This document shows positions 37,960 to 49,458 of a stretch of DNA of 64,000 bases, one piece after another (the stretch's first letter is position 1; each line of letters starts with the position of its first letter). Origin of the DNA: Heterocephalus glaber (taxonomy: Eukaryota > Chordata > Mammalia > Rodentia > Bathyergidae). Location: positions 5,075,426 through 5,139,425 of the forward strand of contig NW_004624784.1 of the NCBI RefSeq assembly GCF_000247695.1. Reading direction: 5' to 3'. Below the pieces are notes generated by a model, which saw only the letters and a list, made by a program, of their open reading frames with translations, had not been told where the DNA came from and searched no databases. Position numbers and translations under genes: made by a program.

Positions 37960-38385
37960 CGAGTGGAGATGGTGCTGCAGCTGAGAGGCGCCCTCCGGGA
38001 CAGGACCGGGGCGGGGGGGGGGGGGGGGAAAAGGGAGGTCGGGACCCCTGGGTTGGGGGCCACAGGGGGAGGCGCGGGACTCCGGCAGCCCCGGCTAGGT
38101 AGAGCAGGACAGGTTTCAGCAGCTCCCCCCTCAGCCCTCTCCACGCCTCCCGGGTTTTCCCCCTGGTTCCGGGTTTCCTGTTTCAGTTCTCGGCGGTCTC
38201 CAGCAGCAGGTGCTGGTTTGCCAACCTCGGCTCCAGAGGCGGCGAAGGAGAAGGAAAAGAGCGAAGGGGAGGAGGAAGCGGCGCGTGGCAGCGGGCGGCA
38301 GCGCCAGGTTCGCTCTCGCCGGAGAAGCAGCGGCGCGGGTGGCGGGCCGAGCCGGGCCTGCCGTGTGGCCTGCCGGCCGGGCGGC

Positions 38386-38418
38386 ATGAAAAAACCTCCC
38401 GCTCATCCTGCGCCCTAG
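38386..38418 (+). other. Upstream open reading frame 1 (10 codons)
   Basis: ATG in the presumed 5' leader, ending at TAG 38416-38418 (peptide MKKPPAHPAP). Context ggcATGa is moderate (G at -3). It would be translated only if transcription begins upstream of it, which is not shown. Confidence 0.35.
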
Positions 38419-38497
38419 CGGCGGCCGCGGCGGCCCTGAGCCGAGGAGAGAGCGGCCGCCTGCCAGAGGGCTCCGGGGCTGCCCCGGCTCCCGGAGC

Positions 38498-38506
38498 ATG
38501 TTGTGA
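38498..38506 (+). other. Minimal upstream open reading frame 2 (ATG TTG stop)
   Basis: A two-codon frame whose stop TGA (38504-38506) shares its last base with the next ATG (38506-38508). Such stop/start overlap permits termination-reinitiation and could tune translation of the downstream frame. Confidence 0.4.
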
Positions 38507-38529
38507 TGGCTGCTGAGAAGAGAATGCAA
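38506..38529 (+). CDS. Candidate first coding exon of an unidentified gene (partial)
   Basis: The ATG at 38506 has a strong context (gtgATGg: G at -3, G at +4) and opens eight codons, MAAEKRMQ, ending at a plausible splice donor caa|gtaggt at 38529/38530 in phase 0. It lies inside the CpG island with a GC-rich leader before it. I do not recognise the protein from eight residues. No downstream exon is clear: the first possible acceptor in phase, ttgcag at 40478-40483, opens only 24 codons before a stop, so it is not persuasive as a coding exon. The rest of the gene is probably beyond the window. The exon could instead be non-coding, with translation starting later. Confidence 0.35.
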
Positions 38530-39120
38530 GTAGGTTGAGCAACAGCTCCGCGCGCGCGCGCCGGCGGGGTGTAAGCGATGCGAGCCAGCGGAGCGGACAC
38601 TGGGGCCGCGGCGGCAGGGCACGGGCTGAAGGTGCCGTGTCGCCGCCGCCCGCCCGCCGCTTCCTCGCCGGATTGGCCCTGCTGGGCAGCAGCTCCAGGT
38701 TCGTCCTTGGGAAGCGGGTGGGGGTGCCCGGCGGAGCTGAGGCTAAGGGAGAGCGGGGCCGAGGGAGCCGGACGCCGGACGCCAGAGGGCGGCGGGGCGG
38801 GAGGCCGCGCCGGGAGAGCTCCAGGCCCGGGCGGGTCGGCCCCCGAGGTCGAGTTGCCGAGCCCCCACTGTCCAGGTGGTGCGGGGCGGAAAACCTGGCG
38901 CATCCTCCCGCGGGCAGCTCCAAATCCGCCGGGACTGCCGGTGAGGGGAGGCGAGGCGAGGCGGGCGGTCTCGTCTCCCTCCCTGTCTCCTGGCCCAGCG
39001 GCCTAGGGCCCTGGTCCACTCAGCCGCCCCGGGCACGGCCGCGGAGCACGGAGGCGAGCTTGGGCGCCCCGAGTGGAAAAGGACCCGCGCGCGCTGCTGG
39101 GGTGAGGCATCCTGCGACAT

Positions 39121-42100
39121 CTCGGATCCAGCCCCAGCCCTTGGCATTTATTTTCCATCCTCCTACCCAGTCGACCAGCCTCTCCAGGCCAGTCCTAAGG
39201 AACCCCTTCCCCTCACTCCTCAGGCTCCAACCCAATTCCCCTTTACAGACTGCATTCCTGTTAAATCGGGGTACTCCATATTTTTAACTCCCTATTACAA
39301 AGAGGCGTTACAAATATAACTTAGAGAAATGAATCCCGCTCTTCTTCCCTCAACTGTTTCATCTTTTACCCCTTAAGAGTCTCTAAAAACTGCAGTTGCT
39401 TCCAAGTGCTGATCGTTCAAACTGGGCTTCTAGCCATTTGGGTGTCCGTTAACATTGCTGTTTATGCTCTTTGAGTTTTGTGATAAAGACCTAAAACGCT
39501 AATCCAGATTTAAGGAAAGTTTTTCTATTGGTTGCGAGGTTGTGTTGGAGTATCTCCAGGCCCATCAGGCGCTTTTTGATTTTTTTAAAATTTTTACATC
39601 TTACAATAGATGATGCAATGATACTTCGGCCTAAGTACTATGTATTTAGAAATTTGAGAAAGTTATTCAGTTTTTCACTTATTTCCTCAGTTTTCATTTT
39701 CTCATGCTAATATGTATAGAAAACAGGATATTTCTCAAACACATTTTTTAGACTTCCAAGAACCATGAGAAGTCACAAGTACAGAGAGTATGACTTTCAT
39801 TTACTTAATCTTTTACATATACAATTAATTTTAGTAGCAATTTCTTAATTTTAGTATTCTCTGATGTTTGAAAATATAGATAGCTTCCCTGAAGACTTGT
39901 AAAATTAATCTTACTGTGACAAGCCCAGGAAGATGCCTAATTCAGATTTTCACCTTTCTTCACTTTTTTTTTTTCCAATTTGGCATGCTTGTTTTAAGTT
40001 ACCTAAATCTATCTACTTGAAGGTACTATCAAAACATCAGAATGGTCTATAGACTGTGAATCCATAATTTAAAATGTTTGAGTATTTTTATTTAAAGAAA
40101 GTTTTACTTTCAAAGTAAGTTACAATTTTACTTCTAGCATCTGTTCATCATAAAATATTTAAACATTATCACCAAAATAAAATGAACTTTGCGGGGGTGG
40201 GGGATTGTGCTGAAATTGAACCCCAGGCCTTATGCATGCTAGGCCCTCTACCCTTAACCCAAAATAAACTTGTAAATAAAAGAACAAAGAGATCAGTGTT
40301 TTTAACCCTCTACTTAATGATGAAAGTCTAATGGAACTATTTTAGTATAATGGAAAATATTAAAGAATAGGAAACAGAAACTTGGAATGTTTGTATGCTG
40401 ATAGTTTTTATTAGTCATTTCCTTTTACTAAATTTTTGTTTTAATTGCTAGAATAATAAAAAAATCTTAATTTATGTTGCAGGCTTCTCTGGAGCTATTT
40501 TTAATGGATTACATCTTCCAAATTGGACCCCAAGTGGTTAATAGAAATTATCTTTAAAATATTTTTCTCATTCTACATTTAGGATACCTTGCCTTCATTT
40601 TAGCTGACTACAATAGTTTCTACATTTATTTTAACTATAACATATATAAAGGTGTTGCTGTCATTTTATACCCATTTAGTGTTTTTCATTATTTTTTTCC
40701 ACATAGGCTTAGGTTTCTTACATTTTGCTTTAATAGCCATTTTTTTTAAAAGATATTAAGTAGGGAATTTTAAAAATATTTTAGTTTTGGGATGTAAGAT
40801 TATAAACTAATTTGCCAGTTACTGCTCATTTGAAAGTGGTGTACTTCTGTTCCATTGGCAAAAACTGTAATTATTTAGTATTGATCTATGTGCTGGGTAT
40901 ATCCCAGACCTCTAATAGGATAGGCTATGCACAGATAGGCCATAATACCAGGTGGAATGTACTAAGTGCCATGAGTGAAGAAATGAGAAATACAGACACT
41001 GGGGGAGGCCTCAAAGGTAGGATTTCGGTAGATAGACCCAGTGGGAGTTATGGCCAAGCTAGTAGTGTGTATGAGCCAAGGAACTAGCAGGAAAGGAGGG
41101 CATAAAGGGTCAGTATCTGGAGCATGTGGCAAATGTTAAGGGTGGTGATTAAGAGGACAAGAGCCTTACTATAGTTTGTATCAGGAAGAAGAGTATTAAA
41201 TAGTCATTGAATAATAAAAATACATTAGATTAGGATTTCAAATTTAAACCTAAGATACTGAGATTGTGAGATTTTATCTGAAATCTGAAATTTGATTTGA
41301 ATGTTCTAAAATAGTTTCTTGAGTTTTAAGTGCGGATATGCCTCGTTGGCCTGCAGCGTTGACCCACAGTTAATAATGGCAGAGGGTGCCAACTTACCTA
41401 GGCTCAGGCCTAGTTAAAACAAATACTAACATCTCTGAACCCTAATAAATGTTAATAAATTCATCTACTGTGAGGTTTAAACAATATAGTAGAATTATCT
41501 TTCTCGGGAATTTGCTTCTAAAAAAGATACACCATTGTTTTGTATATTTGGAATCGTATTTTGATAAAGGTTTAAATTCCACCTCTCTGTTCTCATATAA
41601 TATGTGCTAAATATTTTCTCGAGATATTAAAAATATTTCAAACATTTTCTTCCTAACAATGTGTTGTTTTATCTAGCCATTCTATTTCTGTTAGACATTG
41701 CTTTTTCCTCTGATATTTTAATATCATAATGCTTTAATTGAACATCTCAGTAACATTTTTTTTCTTTCTGTGTTGGTGTTTTGGGGATGGATTGCTAGAA
41801 GTAAATGTCCAAAGAGAATAAGCTTTAAAGTCTTTGAGAGTGAAAAAGCTTTTGACCAAAAAAAAAAAAGTTGTATTGATTGTGCACCCATTGCCAAATA
41901 GAGTGCTTTCATCCCATTTTGAACTCACTGTTAAATTTTAAAATCTGTGACAGTTTGTTAGGTGAGTATTAATATCTGATTTTAATTCTGACTTTTCTAC
42001 ATATATTTTAAATTGAAGAGATACACATTGATTAAGTGTGGAGAAAAGTAAGGCCAAGTGAAATGTCCTTACTCAGAAATAATTTAGGTAAACATTTTGA

Positions 42101-42899
42101 TATTCTCCCAGATAGTTTTTATTCATGTTGTTATACTTTACAAAATTTATATAGAGAGTTTTAAGTAAAAACATATCAAAAGCATTTCCTAATTCTGCGT
42201 CAAAATTAATTGCTCAGCACCATATAATTCTCCACAACACTTGCAGATTAGATGAAAGTTGTTTCTTCTGCATTTCTTTTCTGCTTTGTGTCTCTGCTTT
42301 ATGTCTATTTAAAAAATAGAGAAAGTCCTACCTAGTACATAGATTTGTCATAAGCATCAACCAATTACAGAAAATGTTGCTTGTACCCCCTGGTGTCCCT
42401 GTGCTTTTTTATCCCGTTAGTGGTCTTTAGGCTCTCTAAGGACAAGGATTATATGGTCCACGTCATTTTTTGCCTAATTCTTGTACAGGGTTTGACATAT
42501 AGTAGATGATACTTCACATATATGAATGTGTTTTACTCCATATGTGTATTTTAATTATTTAAAAAGCCATACACACTTTATTGGACTGTGCTAGTGGTGG
42601 TTATGATGTTTAAAAACAGATAGATGGATAAGAGATGCAAAAACACAATTGGTATCCAAACATTTTAAAAATTAACTTACAGTGTACCATGTGATTTCTT
42701 GAGAGACAATATACATTTGCCTTTTAAGAATACAATTAACCTTAATTATCCCTGTTAGCACAGAGTATTATAAAAGTGGATTTTCCAAAAACTTAGTCTT
42801 TATGACCAAAACATTTTAACTATTTTAAACAGAATAGTTTACTCACATGAATTATATTTTTCTATTTTTAAATAATATGTGCCCTATGATTTCACTTAT
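39121..42899 (+). other. Probable long first intron, mostly unassigned
   Basis: AT-rich with few recognised repeats: a degraded tRNA-like SINE on the minus strand at 40191-40262 (gaaattgaaccccaggcct), a LINE-2 end at 42410-42550 (ggacaaggattatatggtcc). Low SINE content just after a CpG island is usual for the start of a long intron. The frame 40812-41087 has no recognisable domain. Confidence 0.45.
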
Positions 42900-43025
42900 T
42901 TTGAGTACTAACTATATGCCAAGCACAGTGTTAAGGGCATTACTTCCATGGTCTAATTTAGTTAGATAACAACTCTATAAGGTATATACTATTGTTTTGC
43001 ATCTCTTCTAGGTGATGGTACTAAT
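42900..43025 (-). repeat. MIR SINE
   Basis: Reverse MIR: gagtactaactatatgccaa, gcacagtgttaagggcatta, then caactctataaggtatatac. Confidence 0.7.
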
Positions 43026-43169
43026 GCCTAGAAATGTTAAAGAAATAGGTCCAGGGTACTGAGAGTTCTAATTTATCCAAAATTAAATAGCAGTACTTGT
43101 TATGCTGTGTGTTTGTTTTAGATAATGAAGGGTAGCAAGATTCAATTTTACCTATATGTGTGTATATGT

Positions 43170-43350
43170 ATGTATATACTGAGGGTTGAACCCAGTGACT
43201 CTGCATTGAGCTACATCACCAGTCCTTTTTATTATGAAACAGGGTCTCTCTAATTCACTAAATTGTCCAGGCTGGGCTTGAACTTGTGATCCTCCTGCCT
43301 CAGCCTCCCAGAGTATTGGGATTACAGATGTGTGTCACCAGATCCAGGTT
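43170..43350 (-). repeat. B1-ID composite SINE
   Basis: Reverse order: ID-like half (actgagggttgaacccagtg, cattgagctacatcaccagt) then B1 half (aaacagggtctctctaattc, cctcagcctcccagagtatt, ggattacagatgtgtgtcac). Confidence 0.85.
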
Positions 43351-43569
43351 AGGAATCAGTTATATTAACTCACATCTGTGATTTTAGTTCTCTCCTTGAT
43401 GTTAGCAGTTCTTTGCTGACATTACCCCCTTCAGTTTACCCATGACATCTGTGGTGGCCTGAAACTGGATAACAAGCTAACATTTCATCTAAAATAAAAG
43501 TTTTAGGCAGCTATTGAAGGCCTAGAGGATAGTCTAGGTTGAAGAACTGAAAGTTTTCATTCTATAAAG

Positions 43570-43770
43570 TAGATATGGCCTCTGGTATCAGCTAGGCCTG
43601 GATTTGAACCCTAAACCTGTCATTTTCTGGCTGTGACACTAGGCAAGACTCTTGGATGGTAGGTAGTTTCTCTTTGATTTTTCACCCATTAAACAATATC
43701 TACTTTGCAGAGTTATTTTTACTAATTCAAGATAATGAATTTAAAAGAAGTACTTGACAAGAAGGAGACA
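43570..43770 (+). repeat. MIR SINE
   Basis: cctggatttgaaccctaaac, tctggctgtgacactaggca, ttgcagagttatttttac follow MIR order. Confidence 0.7.
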
Positions 43771-43795
43771 TTTAATATTATAAAATGATTTAAAC

Positions 43796-43895
43796 TGGGT
43801 GTGATGGCACGCGCCTGCAATCCCAGAACCCAGGAGGTTGAGGCAGGAGGCTAGCCTTATTGAGACCCTGTCTCAAACAAAACAAAACAAAACAC
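43796..43895 (+). repeat. B1-type SINE
   Basis: aactgggtgtgatggcacgc, gcaatcccagaacccaggag, gagaccctgtctcaaacaaa, then (aaaac)n tail. It lacks the ID-like right half. Confidence 0.88.
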
Positions 43896-44769
43896 AGATT
43901 TTTCAAAGAGCTTTCAAATCTTACTTTATGTCTTTTAGGGTGAAGCTATAATTAGCTTTTGTTCTTTGTTCTTAGTCATCTGTGCTCATTTCCTATTCAA
44001 AATTGTGTGGGTTTAATTTTATTCTTATTCTGTGATTTGGTCTGTTTCAAATCTTGGCTTTTATTTTATAATTTATTTTTAATATTTAGGGAACAGCTTG
44101 CCCATATAATTGAGGCTTTCTCCTTGTTCTTGACTTACACTTTTTTATGTTTATGTCATTTTTTCTTTGATGGCTTCACTTGAATTGGTTATCTTACATA
44201 TTAATTACTTTCTGGAACTTTGCTATAATATAAATGACTCATGTAGATGAACAATAAATGATTTATTTTAGGTAAAGTAGATTATTTCTGTTTTTGCCAA
44301 GATAGAAAAGTGCCTTCAGTAACAAAGAATTATGAGTTTAAATTATGTTGAAATAAAATTAGCAATATGCATAGGAAAAAATAATTTTAGGTAGGGGAAA
44401 TGTTTTCCAAATGCATTTCTATTTTAATTACTTCAGTTTATCTTTTAAACTTAAATTTTGAGTTTAATATTTTGATATTTTGTCACATTTGTAAAATGCA
44501 GCAAAAGTATAAAATGATAGTGACAATCACCTGTAGTTTTCAATTAAAAATAACTTAAAATATTAGTATCCTTGTTTTCATTTTTTAAAAATCTCTTAAT
44601 ATAAAAACATCCTTTTAAAAAAGTATATGCATTGTGGTTTTGTTTCTTGCTTTTTATAAGAGTTTTCCTATGTCAAGTATTCTTTTAAGAGATTATTTTA
44701 TTGGCTGAGTGACATTCAGCATATTCAAGCACTGTAATTTAATTAATTCATCATATCTTTGAATACTTA

Positions 44770-44990
44770 CATTGTAACCAAACCAAGAAAGAGAACACCT
44801 AAGTAAAATTAGAAATGAAAATAAGAAACATTACACCTGATACCACAAAAGACCCAAATAAAATTAGATTTTAAAAAAAGAGACATTACAGCTGATATCA
44901 CAGATATATAAAGGGATCATTATGGCCTACTATGAGCAATTATATGGTAGCAAATTGGAAAGACTAGAAGAAGCGGATTAATTTCTGGGC
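44770..44990 (+). mobile_element. Old LINE-1 ORF2 fragment with internal duplication
   Basis: gacattacagctgatatcac and ggatcattatggcctactat belong to the early reverse-transcriptase part of ORF2. About 55 bases are tandemly duplicated (taaaattag at 44804 and 44859, each followed by cattaca.ctgatayca). Confidence 0.7.
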
Positions 44991-45224
44991 ACAAAGATTG
45001 TCACTCCTTTTTGTTACTGTAATAAACAAATATGACAAATGTCTGTGTATAGACATCAGTGTCCACAGTGATAAATACATTTTTAACACATTCTGAGATG
45101 TGATCATTGAAATTGTTCCCCATTGCACCAATATATATTTTTATCAGCAGTATGAGTAAATTATTCTCTGTACTCGCCACTGTGACTCCACAGGCCTTTT
45201 TTTTGGACTATAATGGGCATAGTG

Positions 45225-45440
45225 CTAGGCTCATTTGTGGAATTTGATAGAGTACATTTGCATTCCTTTCATGACATTGGCTATGTATGTGATTTGGGGT
45301 AAATTTCTGATTAATTTCCCTAGGCTTCAGTTTCCTTGCCTTCAAAATGATGATAGTAATATCTGTTATCATACTACTATCATGTAATACCATGATTGTG
45401 GTGATTGACTGATGTATACTGAAGCGCTAACATTCTTAGC
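45225..45440 (+). repeat. MIR SINE
   Basis: gatttggggtaaatttctga, aggcttcagtttccttgcct and atgatgatagtaatatctgt fit the MIR core. Confidence 0.65.
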
Positions 45441-45480
45441 TATCATTACTTATTATGAACAATTTCCCCTTGTTATATTA

Positions 45481-45982
45481 CAATTTTGGCATCCCTAATA
45501 TGAAATCCAAAATGCTCCAAAATCCAAAACTTTCCCAGTGTCAGCGTGATATCACAAATGGAAAATTCTTTTTTTAATAAATATTTTATTTTACTTTGTG
45601 TTTTGTTTTGTTTTGTTTTGTTTTGCCTTGTTTTGAAAGAGGATCAGGCTGCCCTTGAACTCATTATGTAGCCTAGGCTAGCCTCACAGTGATCCTTCTG
45701 CCTCAGCCTCCCTACTGCTGAAATCATAGGCATGCACCACCTCACCCAGGTCACAAAGATTCTGCACTAATTTGTTTCGTGCTCAAAATTATTAAAAATA
45801 TTATATAAAATTACTTTTAGGCTGTGTATCAGATACATATGAAACAAATGAATTTCATGTTCAGACTTGGTCCCATACCAAGATATATTATTACGTATAT
45901 ATAAATATTTAACAATTTACAAACATCCAAAATTCAAAACAATTATGATTCCAAGTATTTCAGATAAGGGATACTGAACCTA
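45481..45982 (-). mobile_element. MER2-like Tigger DNA transposon, split by a B1 SINE
   Basis: Ends caattttggcatccctaat (left) and ataagggatactgaaccta (right) are inverted repeats like MER2, with TA just outside both. Inside are ccaaaatgctccaaaatcc and gaaacaaatgaatttcatgt. Non-autonomous: no transposase. A B1 SINE (45596-45751) is inserted in the left part. Confidence 0.85.
45596..45751 (-). repeat. B1-type SINE
   Basis: (ttttg)n tail, then aactcattatgtagcctagg, gcctcagcctccctactgct, gaaatcataggcatgcacca. Confidence 0.88.
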
Positions 45983-47436
45983 TACTATGTTTTATAACTG
46001 GTAGTGGTTGATATTAAAATTTTATGTAACCATTTGTCTGTCTTACTAAATTCATATCTACTGTTAGATAAATTATAAGACCTAGTTCCAACAGGTTTTC
46101 AGTTGAGTTTCTTGATATTCAGGATATATAATGATTCAATAATATTAGGCCTTTTTTTTCAGTATTTCAATTATACCTTTTTTTTTCCCTTGTCTTATTG
46201 TATTGGCTGAAATTACAAAAAATATTAATGGTGGCCTTTTGGGTTTATTCCTGACTTTCATGGGACTTCCACTTTCATATTTCAGTTTTTAGAATGCAAA
46301 TGCCTTCTGTTTTCTAACACTGGTATCTTCTGCTTATATACACATTTCCTGAAAATATCTATAATAGTTAAATGTAAGAAACTTAAAAATAAATTGGCAT
46401 GTTAATATGGGGATTCCCTTAAATTATTGAATTCCTAAGAATCTTTTAAGAAACATCTTCAGTTATATATTTGAAGTATTTAAGATATGGTCTCTTCTTT
46501 TGGAATTGAACATATAGTCAATTAGCATAAATCTAGTAAGGCTGAAATTTTTTCACATTTATCCCACTTAATGATTCTATTTTTGTGTCAGTAGTGTAAA
46601 CCTTGAGACCTATTCTACTTTTCACAACAGTCTACTTGTTATGTCTATAAAATATAGGTAGAAATAAATGAAAGTTTGTACCCCTTGGAACAGATCTCTT
46701 TTTTTCAGTGACAGCTCAGGATCAATCAAGGACCTTATACCCTTCTTATCAATTCCTTTAGGTATTGCAACATACCACTTGAACTCCTCTCCCAAAAGAA
46801 ATTCAAACAATTTACAAAACCCAAAATGGCAGTGAAACTGATACTAAACTTTTCAGAGACTAGTAGGCAATTTTGTACTGAAGTCCTAATTTAACATGTT
46901 AAAAAATAATTAAATATAGCAAATATATAGTACACGAAAGTATGATATCCACAAATCTAGGTAGTATCTTTCTATCCTTAAATTACTGAAATTGTATCCC
47001 TAGAATCTCTTAAATGTACTCTCAAAATGAGCCCATCCAGTATTTTGAAATACCGTCTATGTGCTAATTAATACATATCTCCAATCCTGACTTCTCTCTT
47101 TTACACTGCTTTCTTGTGGTCAGCTCCACTGGGGTAGCTATTGGTATCTGAAACAAAAATGATCAAAAACAGTTTTTCCCAAAATCTGTTCCTAAGTCCA
47201 GTAAATGTTACTACCTCCTTAGATACTCAGACCAAAAATCTGGACATTGTTGACATCTCATGTAATCTTCCATATTAGATCCAACATAAGAGCCTTTAGT
47301 ACATATAATGTGTTGAATTAACAAGGTGCTTCAAAATTAGAAAACCTGTTAGCATGGACTAAAACCTACCTAGTTAATGTGTATTTTATAATTTGAAGTA
47401 CTATATAATCAGCTTTTGTTAAATTTAGGACTTTTA
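45983..47436. other. Unassigned AT-rich sequence
   Basis: No gene or clear repeat. It contains several T runs near 46150-46190. Confidence 0.5.
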
Positions 47437-48076
47437 CATGGGGTGATTAAAATATACAGTGAATGTTCAAATTAAAAAATTTATTACAGTAAAGCACATA
47501 TTGTCATTTATCCCCTCTCGAAATATTCCCTCTCACTTTGAACACACTTATTCCAACATTCTTGTCACTTCATGAAGCAGTTCTAGAAGACCCCTTCTGT
47601 GTCTTTGGTTGTGCTGTTGTGGCAGCCTTGCTGTCCTGAATCAATTCAAAACATTTACCTTTTTTGGTCATTTTGACCTGGGAAGGAGCCAGAGATCACA
47701 CAGTGACCGATCTGGTGAATAAGGTGGATGAGGGCACATTGTAATGTTTTTATGAGCCTGCCTTTCTGCTGAATGGGTTTTTTTTTTTTGGTACTGGGAT
47801 TCAAACTCAGGACCTTGCACTTGCCAGGCAGGTGTGGCACCACTGAGCTAAATCCCCTACCCTGCTGAATGGCATTTGTTAGCATCATTTATCATATTTT
47901 TGATCACACATCATGACAAAAGATTTCCAGAACTGCTTCAGAAAGTGGCAAGAATGATGAGATGAATGTGTTTGAAGCAAGAGAGGAATGGTTTGAGGGG
48001 AATTAATGGCACTGTATCTTTTACTTTAATAAATTTTAAAATTTTAAATATTCACCATATATTTGGATCACCCCTG
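47437..48076. mobile_element. Inverted-repeat mariner-like element
   Basis: The two ends match as inverted repeats over about 30 bases (catggggtgattaaaatata and the complement of atatatttggatcacccctg), after a TA on the left and CA (decayed TA) on the right. The left arm, read on the minus strand, encodes the C-terminal part of a mariner transposase (HPPYSPD near 47740-47720, the DD34D catalytic end), riddled with stops. The right arm, read on the plus strand, encodes the last part of the same region (FQNCFRKWQE near 47922-47955). So both arms come from the 3' end of one mariner, facing away from each other. An ID SINE sits between them. Confidence 0.8.
47777..47861 (-). repeat. ID-type SINE with target duplication
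   Basis: T run, ggtactgggattcaaactca, cactgagctaaatcccctac. The direct repeat ctgctgaatgg is at 47766-47776 and 47862-47872, inside the mariner-like element. Confidence 0.92.
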
Positions 48077-48369
48077 CAGCAACCCTTGTCAGGAATAAGA
48101 GTATATAAATCTTGAACAAAGTTTTTATTTTTTTCAATACTTTCAACCTCCCAAATCACCTCTGATTGGACATTCTTAATCTATTGGCATAAAGATTTAT
48201 GCAGAAATATTGCATTTGAAGAATCCTTTTCATTTCATTGAATATTATTACATTGGTAATGTTAAATATTCATGGTATTCTCTGACCTCTTCGTTATACT
48301 TTTCAAAGGTCATTCACTCATTTAGAACCAACTCACTATTTATTATTAAGCATTTTTTTTCTTTCTGTT

Positions 48370-48450
48370 TAATTTTGGGTGCTAAGAATTGAACCCAGAG
48401 TATCATGCATACTAAGTACATGCTCTACCACTGAGTTATGCCTCCACCCC
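48370..48450 (-). repeat. tRNA-derived SINE fragment (B2/ID-like)
   Basis: ttttgggtgctaagaattga, then acccagagtatcatgcatac and ctaccactgagttatgcctc: older and different from the young ID copies; like 7150-7203 and 40191-40262. Confidence 0.6.
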
Positions 48451-49384
48451 TTATTAGCCAGTTTTACTTGTTACTTTTGCTTCTTGCTTTATTTATTCCT
48501 TATTCCACCTTTATTTTGGCTTATTTGATCATTTTAATCTTTTAATTCTTTGTGTTTTCTTAAATACATTTACACCAGGAAGTATCAGTTGGGTGACATC
48601 CCATAGATTATGATTTTATTGTCACTCATTTCTAAATACACAACTTAAAACATTTTTTTTATTTAACACAACATAGTTGACAAGTTTTAAATTACAGAAT
48701 TTTGTTTCAGGGATTTTTTTTTTGGTTATCCATCTGCTTCTAACTTTTCATTTTTATGGATGATGTTTAGAGTATGTTTCTACTCTCGAGGTTTTGATTT
48801 TGTTTTCACTTCAAGACATTGGAAAAGGTCTAGCATAAATGTCTGTATATCAGCTTTGAAGCCAAGCAGTCCATGGTGAATCTTTTGTGAATTCTTGAGA
48901 TAATGGTCATTTTTGTGCTGGTGGTTATAGTTTAAATACCCATATACCTTGGTGTTTAATATCGTCATCTTCATATAAGGACTGTGAATGAGAGAAACAA
49001 ATCTTACTGCCAGAGCTTTTTGTCCTCTTTTTGTAAGGATAGGATGATGTAATTTTCAAACTAAACTGATTCCTTGGCTTGTTTTTAGAGTACTGGACTC
49101 CTTAAATGGACTTTGCCTGCTGGTACCTCTGCATACGTCTTGACCTTGGTGTGCTCCCTTCTGTAGGTTTCTAGAATTTCCTGGATGTTGGAAGTTGAGC
49201 AAGCACTTATGGCTTCTCCATGGCCCCACTATGCTCTCTTTACCAGTTTAAGAGTATTTCAGAGAACATCTTCCAAAAACTCCATACTGGCACCAGCAAA
49301 ATCATTTAGCTTTAGAAATAAAAATTAATTTTCTTTTCTTGTCCTGTTATATATGAGACGAATAAACTGACCATGGGAATAGTT
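48451..49384. other. Unassigned sequence
   Basis: No gene or clear repeat. Confidence 0.5.
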
Positions 49385-49458
49385 ATGCCCCCCCACCATG
49401 AATCGAACTCAGGACCTTGTGCCTCAAGTGAAGCAACTAAGCTAAATCCGCCCTCCCC
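49385..49458 (-). repeat. ID-type SINE, decayed
   Basis: catgaatcgaactcaggacc and caactaagctaaatccgccc; the tail is replaced by a C run. Confidence 0.7.

Larger units (their letters stand above)
37960..39120. promoter_or_regulatory. CpG island promoter
   Basis: This 1.1-1.2 kb block is the only part of the window with high GC and many CpGs (for example gcgcgcgcgcgcc near 38550, ggcggcggggcgggagg near 38790), and it is free of interspersed repeats. It holds many GC boxes, a reverse CCAAT (ggattggccc near 38670) and no TATA box, as expected of a housekeeping or developmental promoter. A G run of 16 is at 38013-38028. Large open frames on both strands (up to 278 codons) are an effect of high GC. 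Most likely direction is plus, based on the candidate start codon and donor at 38506-38530; divergent transcription cannot be excluded. Confidence 0.92.

Noticed and set aside
37830..39287. Large overlapping open frames on both strands (up to 278 codons) in the CpG island
   Set aside because: High GC makes stops rare. The frames overlap on opposite strands, are low-complexity (Pro/Ala/Arg/Gly rich) and have no recognisable domain.
40484..40556. Possible second coding exon after ttgcag at 40478-40483
   Set aside because: In phase it gives only 24 codons and then a stop, has no donor, and the protein is not recognised. A weak pyrimidine tract precedes it.
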